Source: Paraburkholderia sp. BCC1885
GTDB taxonomy: Bacteria > Pseudomonadota > Gammaproteobacteria > Burkholderiales > Burkholderiaceae
Assembly: GCF_900996235.1 (NCBI RefSeq)
Contig: NZ_CAAJGM010000252.1
Location: 124,001-188,000 of the forward strand
Direction: 5' to 3'
Length of the DNA: 64,000 nucleotides
Shown here: in pieces, positions 26,423 through 34,101 of the stretch
Layout of the letters: every line of letters starts with the position of its first letter
Numbering within the stretch: the first letter of the stretch is position 1
The notes under the pieces: generated by a model
The model's database searches: none
The model's input: only the letters and a program-made list of their open reading frames with translations
Told to the model about the DNA's origin: nothing
Position numbers and translations under genes: made by a program

Positions 26423-27715
26423 TTACTTCACTTCGCCTGAAATGTTGGCTTGAAACGGCCGCGTGGGAGCGGGCCTCGTTTCATCGCCTGTGCCGGCAAA
26501 GCGGGGATACGCACCGAGCAGAAGGAGCACACCCGCGCCCGCGACGACCACCACCGCATTGATCAACAGGACTGCGTCGTAGCCGTTGAGTAAGGTCAGC
26601 AGTTTGCTGAACGAATACGGCCCCAGACCCGCACCAACCGCGAAACCGATGAACACGCCGCCATAAATCGCGCTGTACGCACGCATGCCGAAGTAACGCG
26701 ACACCAGATACGCGAGCGCGTCATATTCGACGCCCGAGGACGTCCCCACGATCAACACGAGCAAAGAAGCGACCCAGAAGCTCGTCACACCATGCGCCAG
26801 CAGCACGAACGACAACGCACACGGCAACAGCATGCAGAAGACGACGACCGGTGCCCAGATGCGGTCGAGAAACCAGCCCGTCAGCAGCCGTCCAATAACG
26901 ATGCCGATGCCATACCACGATGCGATGCTCACCGCGTCGCTCATGCCGAATCCCGAGCGGGTCCAGAAGCGTTCGAGATTGGGCGCAATACCGGCGAGCG
27001 CGAGCGACAACAGAAAGAAGCTTGCGGTCAGCAGCCAGAACGCGGGCGTCTTCAAGGCCTGCGCGAATGCGAGGCCGGGAATTGCGGCAGATTCGTCCCT
27101 GGTTGTAACGGCGGCGCTGGCGGCATCGACTTTCGGCTCGCGGAAGAAGATGAACGCGATAGGCAGCGTGATCACCAGCAGGAAAGCGCCTAGCCCGACA
27201 TACGCGAGCCGCCATCCCACCAGCGCCATCATATGGAAAGTGTAGAGCTTGATCAGCGCGCCGAAGATGCCGGTACCGACGAGGCAGATTCCAAGCGCAA
27301 TGCCGCGATGCTGTTTGAAATGCACGACGACACTCTTGGTCCACGTCACCGGCAGCGTGCCTGCACCCAGCAGCGTGATGACCGCATACGTCAGATAGAA
27401 CATCGCGATCGAACCGTTGGAGAACGCCAGCAGCATCCATCCGATCGCGAGACCGATCACCGACGCCAGCACGATCTTGCGCGGGCCGACACGATCGGCC
27501 AGCGTGCCGATGTACGGTCCCATCAGGCTTGATCCAAAGAACAGGATCATGAACGTGAGCATGACTTGAGAATCGGCCCAACCGAAGGTCTTGGTGAGCG
27601 ACGGCAGAAAGACACCCGCGCTGTATGAGGCCATCGTCGTCAGGCTGGTGCCGATGCCGATCGTCGCGGCAAGAATGATGCCCCACCCTGTCTTGAATTC
27701 ATTGGTACTTGACAC
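26423..27715 (-). CDS. MFS transporter (organic acid type)
   Basis: A 430-residue twelve-helix transporter. The cytoplasmic loop after helix 2 reads GTLADRVGPRK, the MFS signature. The overall layout resembles monocarboxylate/oxalate-formate type carriers. It is followed by the deacylase and preceded by a 261-base gap containing a locus-specific operator, so it starts a separate transcript from the dioxygenase operon. It is the likely importer for the locus. Confidence 0.83.
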   Translation of the reverse strand: MSSTNEFKTGWGIILAATIGIGTSLTTMASYSAGVFLPSLTKTFGWADSQVMLTFMILFFGSSLMGPYIGTLADRVGPRKIVLASVIGLAIGWMLLAFSNGSIAMFYLTYAVITLLGAGTLPVTWTKSVVVHFKQHRGIALGICLVGTGIFGALIKLYTFHMMALVGWRLAYVGLGAFLLVITLPIAFIFFREPKVDAASAAVTTRDESAAIPGLAFAQALKTPAFWLLTASFFLLSLALAGIAPNLERFWTRSGFGMSDAVSIASWYGIGIVIGRLLTGWFLDRIWAPVVVFCMLLPCALSFVLLAHGVTSFWVASLLVLIVGTSSGVEYDALAYLVSRYFGMRAYSAIYGGVFIGFAVGAGLGPYSFSKLLTLLNGYDAVLLINAVVVVAGAGVLLLLGAYPRFAGTGDETRPAPTRPFQANISGEVK

Positions 27716-27790
27716 GACACTCCCCTTTTCCAGATTCCGAGCCCGACGACGTCAGATCGAGTTCTTTGTTCGATCCGCCTCGCGAAAATA

Positions 27791-27815
27791 TGTGATCAAA
27801 TAATTATCTGATCGA
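27791..27815 (-). promoter_or_regulatory. TGATCAAAT-type operator upstream of the MFS-deacylase operon
   Basis: TGTGATCAAAT is followed by CTGATCGA; the two GATC cores are 16 bases apart. The site is 76 bases upstream of the MFS start and matches the motif upstream of the other transcripts of this locus. Confidence 0.6.
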
Positions 27816-27976
27816 GGTTGATTTTTTGTCGGCAAAAATCGGCTGTCAAGCGAATTACGACGAGACACATAAAAGCCTTCGTCTAGCGGTTTTTCGCGCG
27901 ATGGGGACGACAAGCAGCCGTCGCCGAAACCGAGGTTTGGGAGACGGCTGTTCGCAAGCGCCAGCAATTTTTCAGG

Positions 27977-29200
27977 CTAATTGATCAACATTGATCGGAG
28001 TGGCACCGCTGGATCGGCCAATCCTGCGGGGTCGAGCGGACGATCCGCCGCAATGAGTCGCTTGCACGCGCCCATCTCACGCCCCGCATTGATCGCGACG
28101 ACCGCGCGCAAGCACCTGTGCTCGTCGAGCGCCATCACGCAGAACGGCCCTTCTTCGGCGTTGCCGCGCGTTATCGGCTGGTGCCCTGCTTCGATCATGC
28201 CAAGCGTCTGGATATTGCAGTCAAACTGATCCGACCAAAGCCACGGCCACTCGGCATAGACCTGGCTGTCGCCGAGCATGTTCGCCGCCGCGACCGCCGG
28301 CTGATTTTCCGCGACCTGCCACGATTCGATGCGTACGCTGCGTGCCAGTAGCGGATTGAAGTGCTGCGTCACCTCGCCCGCCGCGAAGATGGCGGGATCG
28401 GCGGTACGGCATTGCTCGTCGACCACGATGCCGTTATTCACATCGAGACCGGCAGCCTGCGCAAGTTCGATATTCGGCAACACGCCGATTCCGATTACCA
28501 CGATGTCCGCCTCGAGTTCGCCGCGACTGGTCTCGATCAGCGCGCGTCCGTTGCGATAGCCAATCGCGAAAGGCGTCGTATCGAGCCATAGATTCACGCC
28601 GCGACGCGCGTGTAACGCGGCCACGAACTGGCTTGCCGCGTGAGGCAGGGAGCGCCGCAGCAAAACGCTTGCCGGTTCGATCACGGACGCCGTGCAACCG
28701 GCCTGCGTGAGCGCAGCAGCGACTTCGAGTCCGATAAAGCCACCGCCCAGAATGGCCACCTGTTTGCCCGGCGCGAGCGCGGCACGCAACGCGAGCGAAT
28801 CGGCCAGCGTGCGTACGTAGTGCAACCGCACGCGCGGGTCGACCGGTCCATCGAACGATCGCACGCGCGATCCGGTGGCGAGCAGCAGCCTGTCGTAGGC
28901 CACTTCACCACCATCGTGCAGATGAACGACGGCACGTTCACGGTCGATCGCCTCGACGCTCGTGGCAAGGCGCAACGCGATATCCTGCGCGCCGTACCAG
29001 GCAGCGTCGCGAATGAACGCCTTCTGTTCGCCGCCTTCCATGAGCAACGCGTCTTTCGACAGGATCGGCCGATCGTACGGCGCATGGGGCTCCGCGCCGA
29101 TCATCACGATGTGCGAGCCGGGATCGCGTGCGCGCAGCGTTTCCGCCGCGCGCCGCGCGGCATGTCCTGCTCCGACGATCACATGCCGCTCAGTCGACAT
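27977..29200 (-). CDS. andAa: Ferredoxin reductase of ring-hydroxylating dioxygenase (AndAa-like)
   Basis: A 407-residue FAD/NADH oxidoreductase of the BphA4/AndAa type. It passes electrons from NADH to the Rieske ferredoxin. The FAD motif is VIVGAGHAARRAAETLR at residues 7-23, the NADH motif is AILGGGFIGLEVAAAL near residue 150, and the second FAD motif is DPAIFAAGEV near residue 270. The ATG at 29200 overlaps the ferredoxin gene by 11 bases. The gene order alpha, beta, ferredoxin, reductase matches andAcAdAbAa of anthranilate 1,2-dioxygenase, hence the symbol, which is by resemblance only. Confidence 0.82.
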   Translation of the reverse strand: MSTERHVIVGAGHAARRAAETLRARDPGSHIVMIGAEPHAPYDRPILSKDALLMEGGEQKAFIRDAAWYGAQDIALRLATSVEAIDRERAVVHLHDGGEVAYDRLLLATGSRVRSFDGPVDPRVRLHYVRTLADSLALRAALAPGKQVAILGGGFIGLEVAAALTQAGCTASVIEPASVLLRRSLPHAASQFVAALHARRGVNLWLDTTPFAIGYRNGRALIETSRGELEADIVVIGIGVLPNIELAQAAGLDVNNGIVVDEQCRTADPAIFAAGEVTQHFNPLLARSVRIESWQVAENQPAVAAANMLGDSQVYAEWPWLWSDQFDCNIQTLGMIEAGHQPITRGNAEEGPFCVMALDEHRCLRAVVAINAGREMGACKRLIAADRPLDPAGLADPAVPLRSMLIN

Positions 29201-29513
29201 GAATCTCAACCCGCGAGTCGACAATACGGATTGGAAACGCACGCACGGCTTCGGTGATCGGCGCGCAACGCGGCGCGCCCGTACGAATGTCGATCAGACC
29301 TTGATGCAGCGGACATTCGACGCAACCGTCTTCCACATAGCCGTCCGACAGACGCGCATGACCATGCGTGCAGAGGTCGTTCAACGCAAACACTTCCTCG
29401 CCGAGGCGGAACACCGCAATCTGCCGGTCGCCCGCAAAAATCGCGGCGGGTTCGCCTTCGGTGAAATCGTCCAGCACACCAATGGGTTGCCAGTTTTCGA
29501 GTGTCTGTTCCAT
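29190..29513 (-). CDS. andAb: Rieske [2Fe-2S] ferredoxin of the dioxygenase (AndAb-like)
   Basis: A 107-residue soluble Rieske ferredoxin. Cys48-Thr-His50 and Cys67-Pro-Leu-His70 bind the cluster, with the usual 16 residues between the pairs. The ATG at 29513 has GGAG upstream and starts 10 bases after the small-subunit stop. It carries electrons from the reductase to the oxygenase. Confidence 0.88.
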   Translation of the reverse strand: MEQTLENWQPIGVLDDFTEGEPAAIFAGDRQIAVFRLGEEVFALNDLCTHGHARLSDGYVEDGCVECPLHQGLIDIRTGAPRCAPITEAVRAFPIRIVDSRVEIHVD

Positions 29514-29523
29514 ATGCTCTCCT

Positions 29524-29997
29524 TCAGATCGGGGTGGCGAGCAGCGTTTGCACTCGCGACGTGTCGTACACCACGCGCTTGCCCAGATAGCGCAGACCAT
29601 CCGGCGTACGCACCACGCGGTCGTAGTACTTGCCCGCCTGGTACACGTCGGATTCGCCATTCGAACGCGTCTGCACCACGACGTAACTACTCTCCGTTTC
29701 GATCACGCCGTTCTCTTCACCGGTGACGACGAGCCCCGACGTCATATGCCGGTACGTGTGGTCTTCATAGATGTTCGCGTTGCGCAGCGACACCACGCGA
29801 TCGCGCAGCATGCGCTGGTTCGTGCAATAGATAATGCCGATCGGCAAGCCCATATCGGCGTTTTCCTTCGGCACGATCTCGTAGGTGCAGTCCTCGGTGA
29901 ATAACGTCGGCCATGCTTCGAGCCGATCGTTGTCGAGGTGACTGATGTACTGGTTCTGCAGCATGTGCAATTCGAACCACAGCTTCATCGCTTCCAT
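29524..29997 (-). CDS. andAd: Ring-hydroxylating dioxygenase small (beta) subunit (AndAd-like)
   Basis: A 157-residue protein with the cystatin/NTF2-like fold of the beta subunit of Rieske oxygenases; the segment YISHLDNDRLEAWPTLFTEDCTYEIVP is typical. It has a structural role in the alpha3beta3 oxygenase. The gene lies 12 bases after the alpha gene and 10 bases before the ferredoxin. Confidence 0.87.
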   Translation of the reverse strand: MEAMKLWFELHMLQNQYISHLDNDRLEAWPTLFTEDCTYEIVPKENADMGLPIGIIYCTNQRMLRDRVVSLRNANIYEDHTYRHMTSGLVVTGEENGVIETESSYVVVQTRSNGESDVYQAGKYYDRVVRTPDGLRYLGKRVVYDTSRVQTLLATPI

Positions 29998-30009
29998 CTG
30001 CGTGCCCTT

Positions 30010-31281
30010 TCAATAGCCCATCAATTTCTGATAACCGACCCAGAAGCGGCGGATCAGGCTTTCGGTAATCACCGTGTCCTGCTGATCCGGATTGCCGCGC
30101 GACATTTCGATCACCGAGGTCGCATCGCCATCGCGAATCGTGCCGCGCTGGACAAGTTCGGTGGCTTCGGTGTCTTCCATCGAGATATAACCTGCGGGAC
30201 CGACGAGATTCGCCTGCTTGATGCGCAGTTCGCGCAACTCGGGCGTGTCGTCCGTGTAGCCGAAGAAATGGAAAACCAGTTCGAAATTGTTCGGGCCTTT
30301 CGGCAATAACTGACGCGCGACCAGCGTATTGTGAATCTGCTGGACCACCAGTTGCGGGAAAATCGGCTGGATGTGATTGGTCGTGTCTTCGTCGTACTCG
30401 GAGATGTGACCGAGAACGGTGTCGTCTTCGAGTGAAAAGCCTTCGTCCATCGAGCGGATGTTCTGCTGCTTGTAGGCGGCCGACGTGTCCTCGCCCGTTT
30501 TCGTGACCGTGATGATGCTATGCAGACCGTGAGTCGCATCCGGTATCGAACGCGCTTTCATGCCGACGCGGAAGATGTTGAACGTCGTATGGAACAGATG
30601 CAGCATGCTCGCGTGATACGGGTCCTTCACGTTCTCGAAGTACAGCTTCCAGTTCGACTTCGAATACTGCCGCGTGCAGCCGAGATATTCGATCGGCTTG
30701 TGAAAAATGCGGTCGATCCACGGCCGCATTTCCGCGCCGAGATACTCGGGCAGCGGCGCGACTTCATCGCTGAACGATGCGAACACCAAACCCTTGTAGC
30801 TGTCCACGCGCAGTTTGCGCAAGCTGTGATTCTTCGGATCGAAGTCGGCGGGCATGCCCGTCATGCCTTTCTGACCGCGACGGAACGGCACGCCCAGCAG
30901 GTTGCCGCTGTTGTCGAAGCTCCACTGGTGGTACACACAGGTATGCGATGTCGCGTTGCCGCGCGCCTTGCGGCACACCGACGCGCCGCGATGCGCGCAG
31001 CGATTTACCCACGCCGATAGCGAGCCGTCCTCCAGCCGCGTGACGACCACCGGCGTGTCGCCGACGAAGGTGCTTTTGTAGTCGCCGGCATTCGGAATTT
31101 CGGCTTCGAGTGCGACAAAATTCCACGTCGGCCCGCGATAGATGCGTTCCTGCTCGCGCTCGTACACGGCTTGCGAGCTGAACACCTTGTACGGAACCCG
31201 CGAGCCGTCGTCGTGCGGAAACACGACGAGATCGGAATCCATCTGCTTCACGAGCGTGATCGGAGATTCGATCGCTTCCAT
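30010..31281 (-). CDS. andAc: Ring-hydroxylating dioxygenase large (alpha) subunit (AndAc-like)
   Basis: The 423-residue catalytic subunit. The Rieske cluster ligands are Cys95, His97, Cys115 and His118 (CAHRG, CVYHQW). The mononuclear iron ligands are His223 and His228 in DPYHASMLH, with the bridging Asp220 present. Length and order with its neighbours match the three-component anthranilate 1,2-dioxygenase of Burkholderia, but salicylate- or other aminobenzoate-type substrates are equally possible because no catechol dioxygenase or muconate genes lie nearby. The gap to the FAD oxidase upstream is 83 bases without an obvious terminator. Confidence 0.83.
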   Translation of the reverse strand: MEAIESPITLVKQMDSDLVVFPHDDGSRVPYKVFSSQAVYEREQERIYRGPTWNFVALEAEIPNAGDYKSTFVGDTPVVVTRLEDGSLSAWVNRCAHRGASVCRKARGNATSHTCVYHQWSFDNSGNLLGVPFRRGQKGMTGMPADFDPKNHSLRKLRVDSYKGLVFASFSDEVAPLPEYLGAEMRPWIDRIFHKPIEYLGCTRQYSKSNWKLYFENVKDPYHASMLHLFHTTFNIFRVGMKARSIPDATHGLHSIITVTKTGEDTSAAYKQQNIRSMDEGFSLEDDTVLGHISEYDEDTTNHIQPIFPQLVVQQIHNTLVARQLLPKGPNNFELVFHFFGYTDDTPELRELRIKQANLVGPAGYISMEDTEATELVQRGTIRDGDATSVIEMSRGNPDQQDTVITESLIRRFWVGYQKLMGY

Positions 31282-31364
31282 CTTTCATTCTCCACAAAAT
31301 ACGCGAGCGGCCCGGTCACAACGAGAGCACAGCCGCGCGTCGATTGATACGGATTACCAGGTGA

Positions 31365-32675
31365 CTAGCGACGCATCGCATCCTGAAGGATGCCCACCGG
31401 CAGCAGAAGCTGCGGTACATAACGGGCGAACGTGTGAGCCTTGATCGGCGCTGCGCAAGTAATGGGTAACGGCAGCACGTCCGCGTCGCGATCCACCACG
31501 TAAGAAGCGAGGCGCTGTCCTAACGAGGTCGTCATTGCGATGCCGCGACCATTGCATCCGAGCGGCGCGAACCAGTTTTTGCCGACCTCGAAAAGCCGGG
31601 GCAGGAAGTCCGGCGTCAACGCCGCGCCGCCGCTCCAGATGAAGTCGAATGTCACCTCATGGAGTTGCGGGAAAATCCGCTCCATGCGCCGCGCGAGCGA
31701 GCGCAGCAAGCGCGGCTCCGCCATCCATTGCGACAGTGGTGCCATGCCACCCGTCACGATCCGGCCGTCCGCCGTGAAACGCAACGCGAACAGATTGTTG
31801 CGGGTGTCGGACAAAGCCTCGTTTCCCTTGAGGATCGAATGGCGCACGTCTGCGGGAATCACCTGCGTCGCCAGCTGGAACACGGTCAACGGCACAAAGC
31901 TGCGCGCGACCGCCGGAGCGAGCGACTGCGGGCCGCCCTGCATCGCATTCGTGCATTGCAGGATGGTGTTGGCCACGACAGAGCCGGCCGGCGTGTGTAA
32001 GACATAGCGGCCTCCGCCGGACCCGACGCGCAACACAGGCGACTCGCAGAAAATCCGCACACCTTTTTCCGACGCCACGCGCGCCAGTTCCTGCGTATAG
32101 GCGTACGGATTGAGATGGCCGCCGCTCGGGTCGTACAGTGCGCCATGAAACGTGTCGCTGCCGATCCGTTCTCTGGCCGCTGCGGCATTGAGCCAGGTCG
32201 CCCGCGAGCCCGCGCGCTGCCATGCCGAAACACGCGCCTGCAAGCCTTCCACCAGTTCGCCGGCGTGCGCGGGATTGATCCAGCCGCCCTGCACCGCATC
32301 GCACTTCAACTGATAACGCTCAATCGTGCTGAACACCGTTTGCGCGCCGTCCGCGACGAGCCGCACCAACTCCGCTCCGTAGCGATCGCCTAGCAGCCGC
32401 ACGACATCGAGCGGACCCACACGCGGCAGGCTCGGCACCACGAGACCGCCATTGCGGCCCGACGCCGCCGCAGCCGGATGTTCCGCCTCGACCACCGCCA
32501 CGCTGACCCCGCGACCGGCCAATTCGAGGGCAGCGTTGAGTCCCATGATGCCTGCGCCGATCACGACCACATCGCAGTCGATATCGGCGTCGAGCCGGGG
32601 AAAAGAGATCGCCGCACCGGCCGCGGTGGGCCAGTAGTTTTGCCGGAGCGCGCGCCGTGGAGCTTGCGGAGCCAT
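31365..32675 (-). CDS. FAD-dependent amine/amino acid oxidase (DAO family)
   Basis: A 436-residue flavoenzyme related to gamma-glutamylputrescine oxidase PuuB and glycine/D-amino acid oxidases. The dinucleotide motif is VVVIGAGIMGLNAALELAGRG at about residues 36-56, followed by ASGRNGGLV, the flavin-contact motif of PuuB-type enzymes. The C-terminal GCNGRGIAMT is also typical. The ATG immediately follows the DUF3830 stop with no gap, so the two are translationally coupled. It probably oxidises a C-N bond, releasing an aldehyde or keto acid and peroxide. Confidence 0.85.
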   Translation of the reverse strand: MAPQAPRRALRQNYWPTAAGAAISFPRLDADIDCDVVVIGAGIMGLNAALELAGRGVSVAVVEAEHPAAAASGRNGGLVVPSLPRVGPLDVVRLLGDRYGAELVRLVADGAQTVFSTIERYQLKCDAVQGGWINPAHAGELVEGLQARVSAWQRAGSRATWLNAAAARERIGSDTFHGALYDPSGGHLNPYAYTQELARVASEKGVRIFCESPVLRVGSGGGRYVLHTPAGSVVANTILQCTNAMQGGPQSLAPAVARSFVPLTVFQLATQVIPADVRHSILKGNEALSDTRNNLFALRFTADGRIVTGGMAPLSQWMAEPRLLRSLARRMERIFPQLHEVTFDFIWSGGAALTPDFLPRLFEVGKNWFAPLGCNGRGIAMTTSLGQRLASYVVDRDADVLPLPITCAAPIKAHTFARYVPQLLLPVGILQDAMRR

Positions 32676-33158
32676 TTACGCCCTCGACAGGCTGAGCGTG
32701 CACGCACCGGCACGGCGAATCGCGCCGCAGCCTTTCGCGAGCGCGTCGAGATCGTCGCGATCGGCGCGCGCCACCACGTTTCCGGCGAGCCAGCCGATCG
32801 GGAACAGCATCCGGCCTCCTGGACCATAGAAGAAGCCGAGGTCGAATACCGGCTGCGGATTGCCGCCCCACATTTTCGCGGGCACATAGGCGAGCACTAG
32901 GTCGCCGGGCTGCGGCGTGACCGTCGCGTTTTCCGGCGCCAACGCACGAGCATTGCGTTGCGGATCGATCATCCCGGTCGGAATCGGGCAGGAAATCTCC
33001 GGGCCCGTCCACATGGCATGAATCGCCGGCATCTCGCGCGGCGTCGCCAGCAGATCCCACAGGAATTCAGTGCTTTCCGCCGCCTGCTGCTCCAGCAACT
33101 GGAAACGGATCTGCAACCCGCTGCGCGCTTCCGACACGACAATGCTTTTGGAACTCAT
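32676..33158 (-). CDS. DUF3830-like protein
   Basis: A 160-residue protein that resembles the DUF3830 family (cyclophilin-like fold). Visible features are the N-terminal IRFQLLEQQAAESTEFLWDLL, an SCPIPTG segment and FYGPGGRMLFP. The ATG at 33158 has GGAGA 6 bases upstream. Family members are often found in amino-acid or amide catabolic clusters with racemase- or oxidase-like enzymes, but no activity is established. It heads the minus-strand arm of the locus, directly behind the ATTTGATCAAAT operator. Confidence 0.7.
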   Translation of the reverse strand: MSSKSIVVSEARSGLQIRFQLLEQQAAESTEFLWDLLATPREMPAIHAMWTGPEISCPIPTGMIDPQRNARALAPENATVTPQPGDLVLAYVPAKMWGGNPQPVFDLGFFYGPGGRMLFPIGWLAGNVVARADRDDLDALAKGCGAIRRAGACTLSLSRA

Positions 33159-33224
33159 GATTTCTCCACTCAATTTCTCGTGTCCCGGCGGCCGGTTCGA
33201 CCGCACCCCGTTCACGTCGAAATC

Positions 33225-33236
33225 ATTTGATCAAAT
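33225..33236 (-). promoter_or_regulatory. ATTTGATCAAAT operator, minus-strand arm
   Basis: This is a perfect 12-base palindrome 67 bases upstream of the DUF3830 start, in the divergent promoter region of the locus. Confidence 0.7.
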
Positions 33237-33351
33237 AATAATAGATTGTGCAACTAGCAAAAATTTCGCGAATTGACCGAGCCAACGTTGAGGCTTGATC
33301 GGGAACAAAAGCCTTGACATGGCTTTTTTACCCAGCGAAACTCGTCACAAC

Positions 33352-33365
33352 GATCATTTGATCAA
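33352..33365 (+). promoter_or_regulatory. GATC-N4-TTGATCAA operator, plus-strand arm
   Basis: TTGATCAA at 33358-33365 is a perfect palindrome, with a further GATC at 33352-33355. It lies about 80 bases upstream of the peroxiredoxin-like gene and shares its core with the other operators of the locus. Confidence 0.65.
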
Positions 33366-33446
33366 CTTTTTTTCTCCGAGCGACGGGCGGCCTTGGCCTG
33401 ACTCACGACACTTGAACCGCCCTAACGACTGGACAGGACTAATCGC

Positions 33447-34085
33447 ATGACGCTCTCTGTTGGAACCTTGCTGCCTGAATTCGAAGCCGTGTCGAGCCAG
33501 GGCCCGATGAATTTCGCCGACTGGCTCGGCGACGGCTGGGCGCTCGTTTTCGCGTTCAAATCAATGTCGCCGACCTGCAGCACCGAATTTGTCGCGCTCG
33601 AACAACTGCACGCCGAATTCGAGCGCTGCGGCGCGCGCGTGCTGGGCATGTCGGTCGATCCGCAGGACATGGTGTCGGCCTGGCTCGAGGATCTGCGCGA
33701 GATGCTCGAATGCACGCCGTCGTTTGCGCTGATCAACGATCCAGCGGGCGACGTGCCTGCGCTGCTCGGCTTGCTAGACCCGACCGCGTCGTCGCCGTCG
33801 CTGCTGCGCTCGGCTTATCTGATCGCGCCGGACCGCCGGATCGCGATGACGCTCACCTATCCGGTCACGAACGGCCGCAATTTCAGCGAGATTCTGCGTA
33901 CCCTCAAAGCGGCGCAACTCACCGCGAGCAAGCGGGTCGCGACCTCGTCGACGTGGACCGAAGGCGACCCGGTAATGCTGCCGCCGTCGCTCGCGCAGGA
34001 CAAAGCCGAGCAGATGTATCCCGCTGGCGTGCAGGTGCTGCGCCCTTATCTGCGTATCGTGGCGCAACCCGTCGTGCAACCCTGA
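33447..34085 (+). CDS. Peroxiredoxin-like (AhpC/TSA family) protein
   Basis: A 212-residue thioredoxin-fold protein. The likely peroxidatic Cys44 lies in SPTCSTEF, which corresponds to the TPVCTTE motif of 1-Cys peroxiredoxins, with Ser in place of the usual Thr. RSAYLIAPDRRI and the extended C-terminus resemble Prx6-type enzymes. It has AGGA upstream of its ATG and heads the plus-strand arm. A peroxide scavenger makes sense beside a flavin oxidase and a Rieske oxygenase that can leak peroxide. Confidence 0.78.
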   Translation: MTLSVGTLLPEFEAVSSQGPMNFADWLGDGWALVFAFKSMSPTCSTEFVALEQLHAEFERCGARVLGMSVDPQDMVSAWLEDLREMLECTPSFALINDPAGDVPALLGLLDPTASSPSLLRSAYLIAPDRRIAMTLTYPVTNGRNFSEILRTLKAAQLTASKRVATSSTWTEGDPVMLPPSLAQDKAEQMYPAGVQVLRPYLRIVAQPVVQP

Positions 34086-34101
34086 AGGCCGGAGCCAATA
34101 C

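Noticed and set aside
27975..28002. Additional TTGATCAA operator at the end of the reductase gene
   Set aside because: TTGATCAA followed by TTGATCG occurs here, but inside the coding end of the reductase and 260 bases from the MFS start; it may be chance, so it was not listed as an operator.
27977..31281. Benzoate or toluate dioxygenase
   Set aside because: Those systems have two components with a fused ferredoxin-reductase; here a separate Rieske ferredoxin and a BphA4-type reductase are present, as in AndA.
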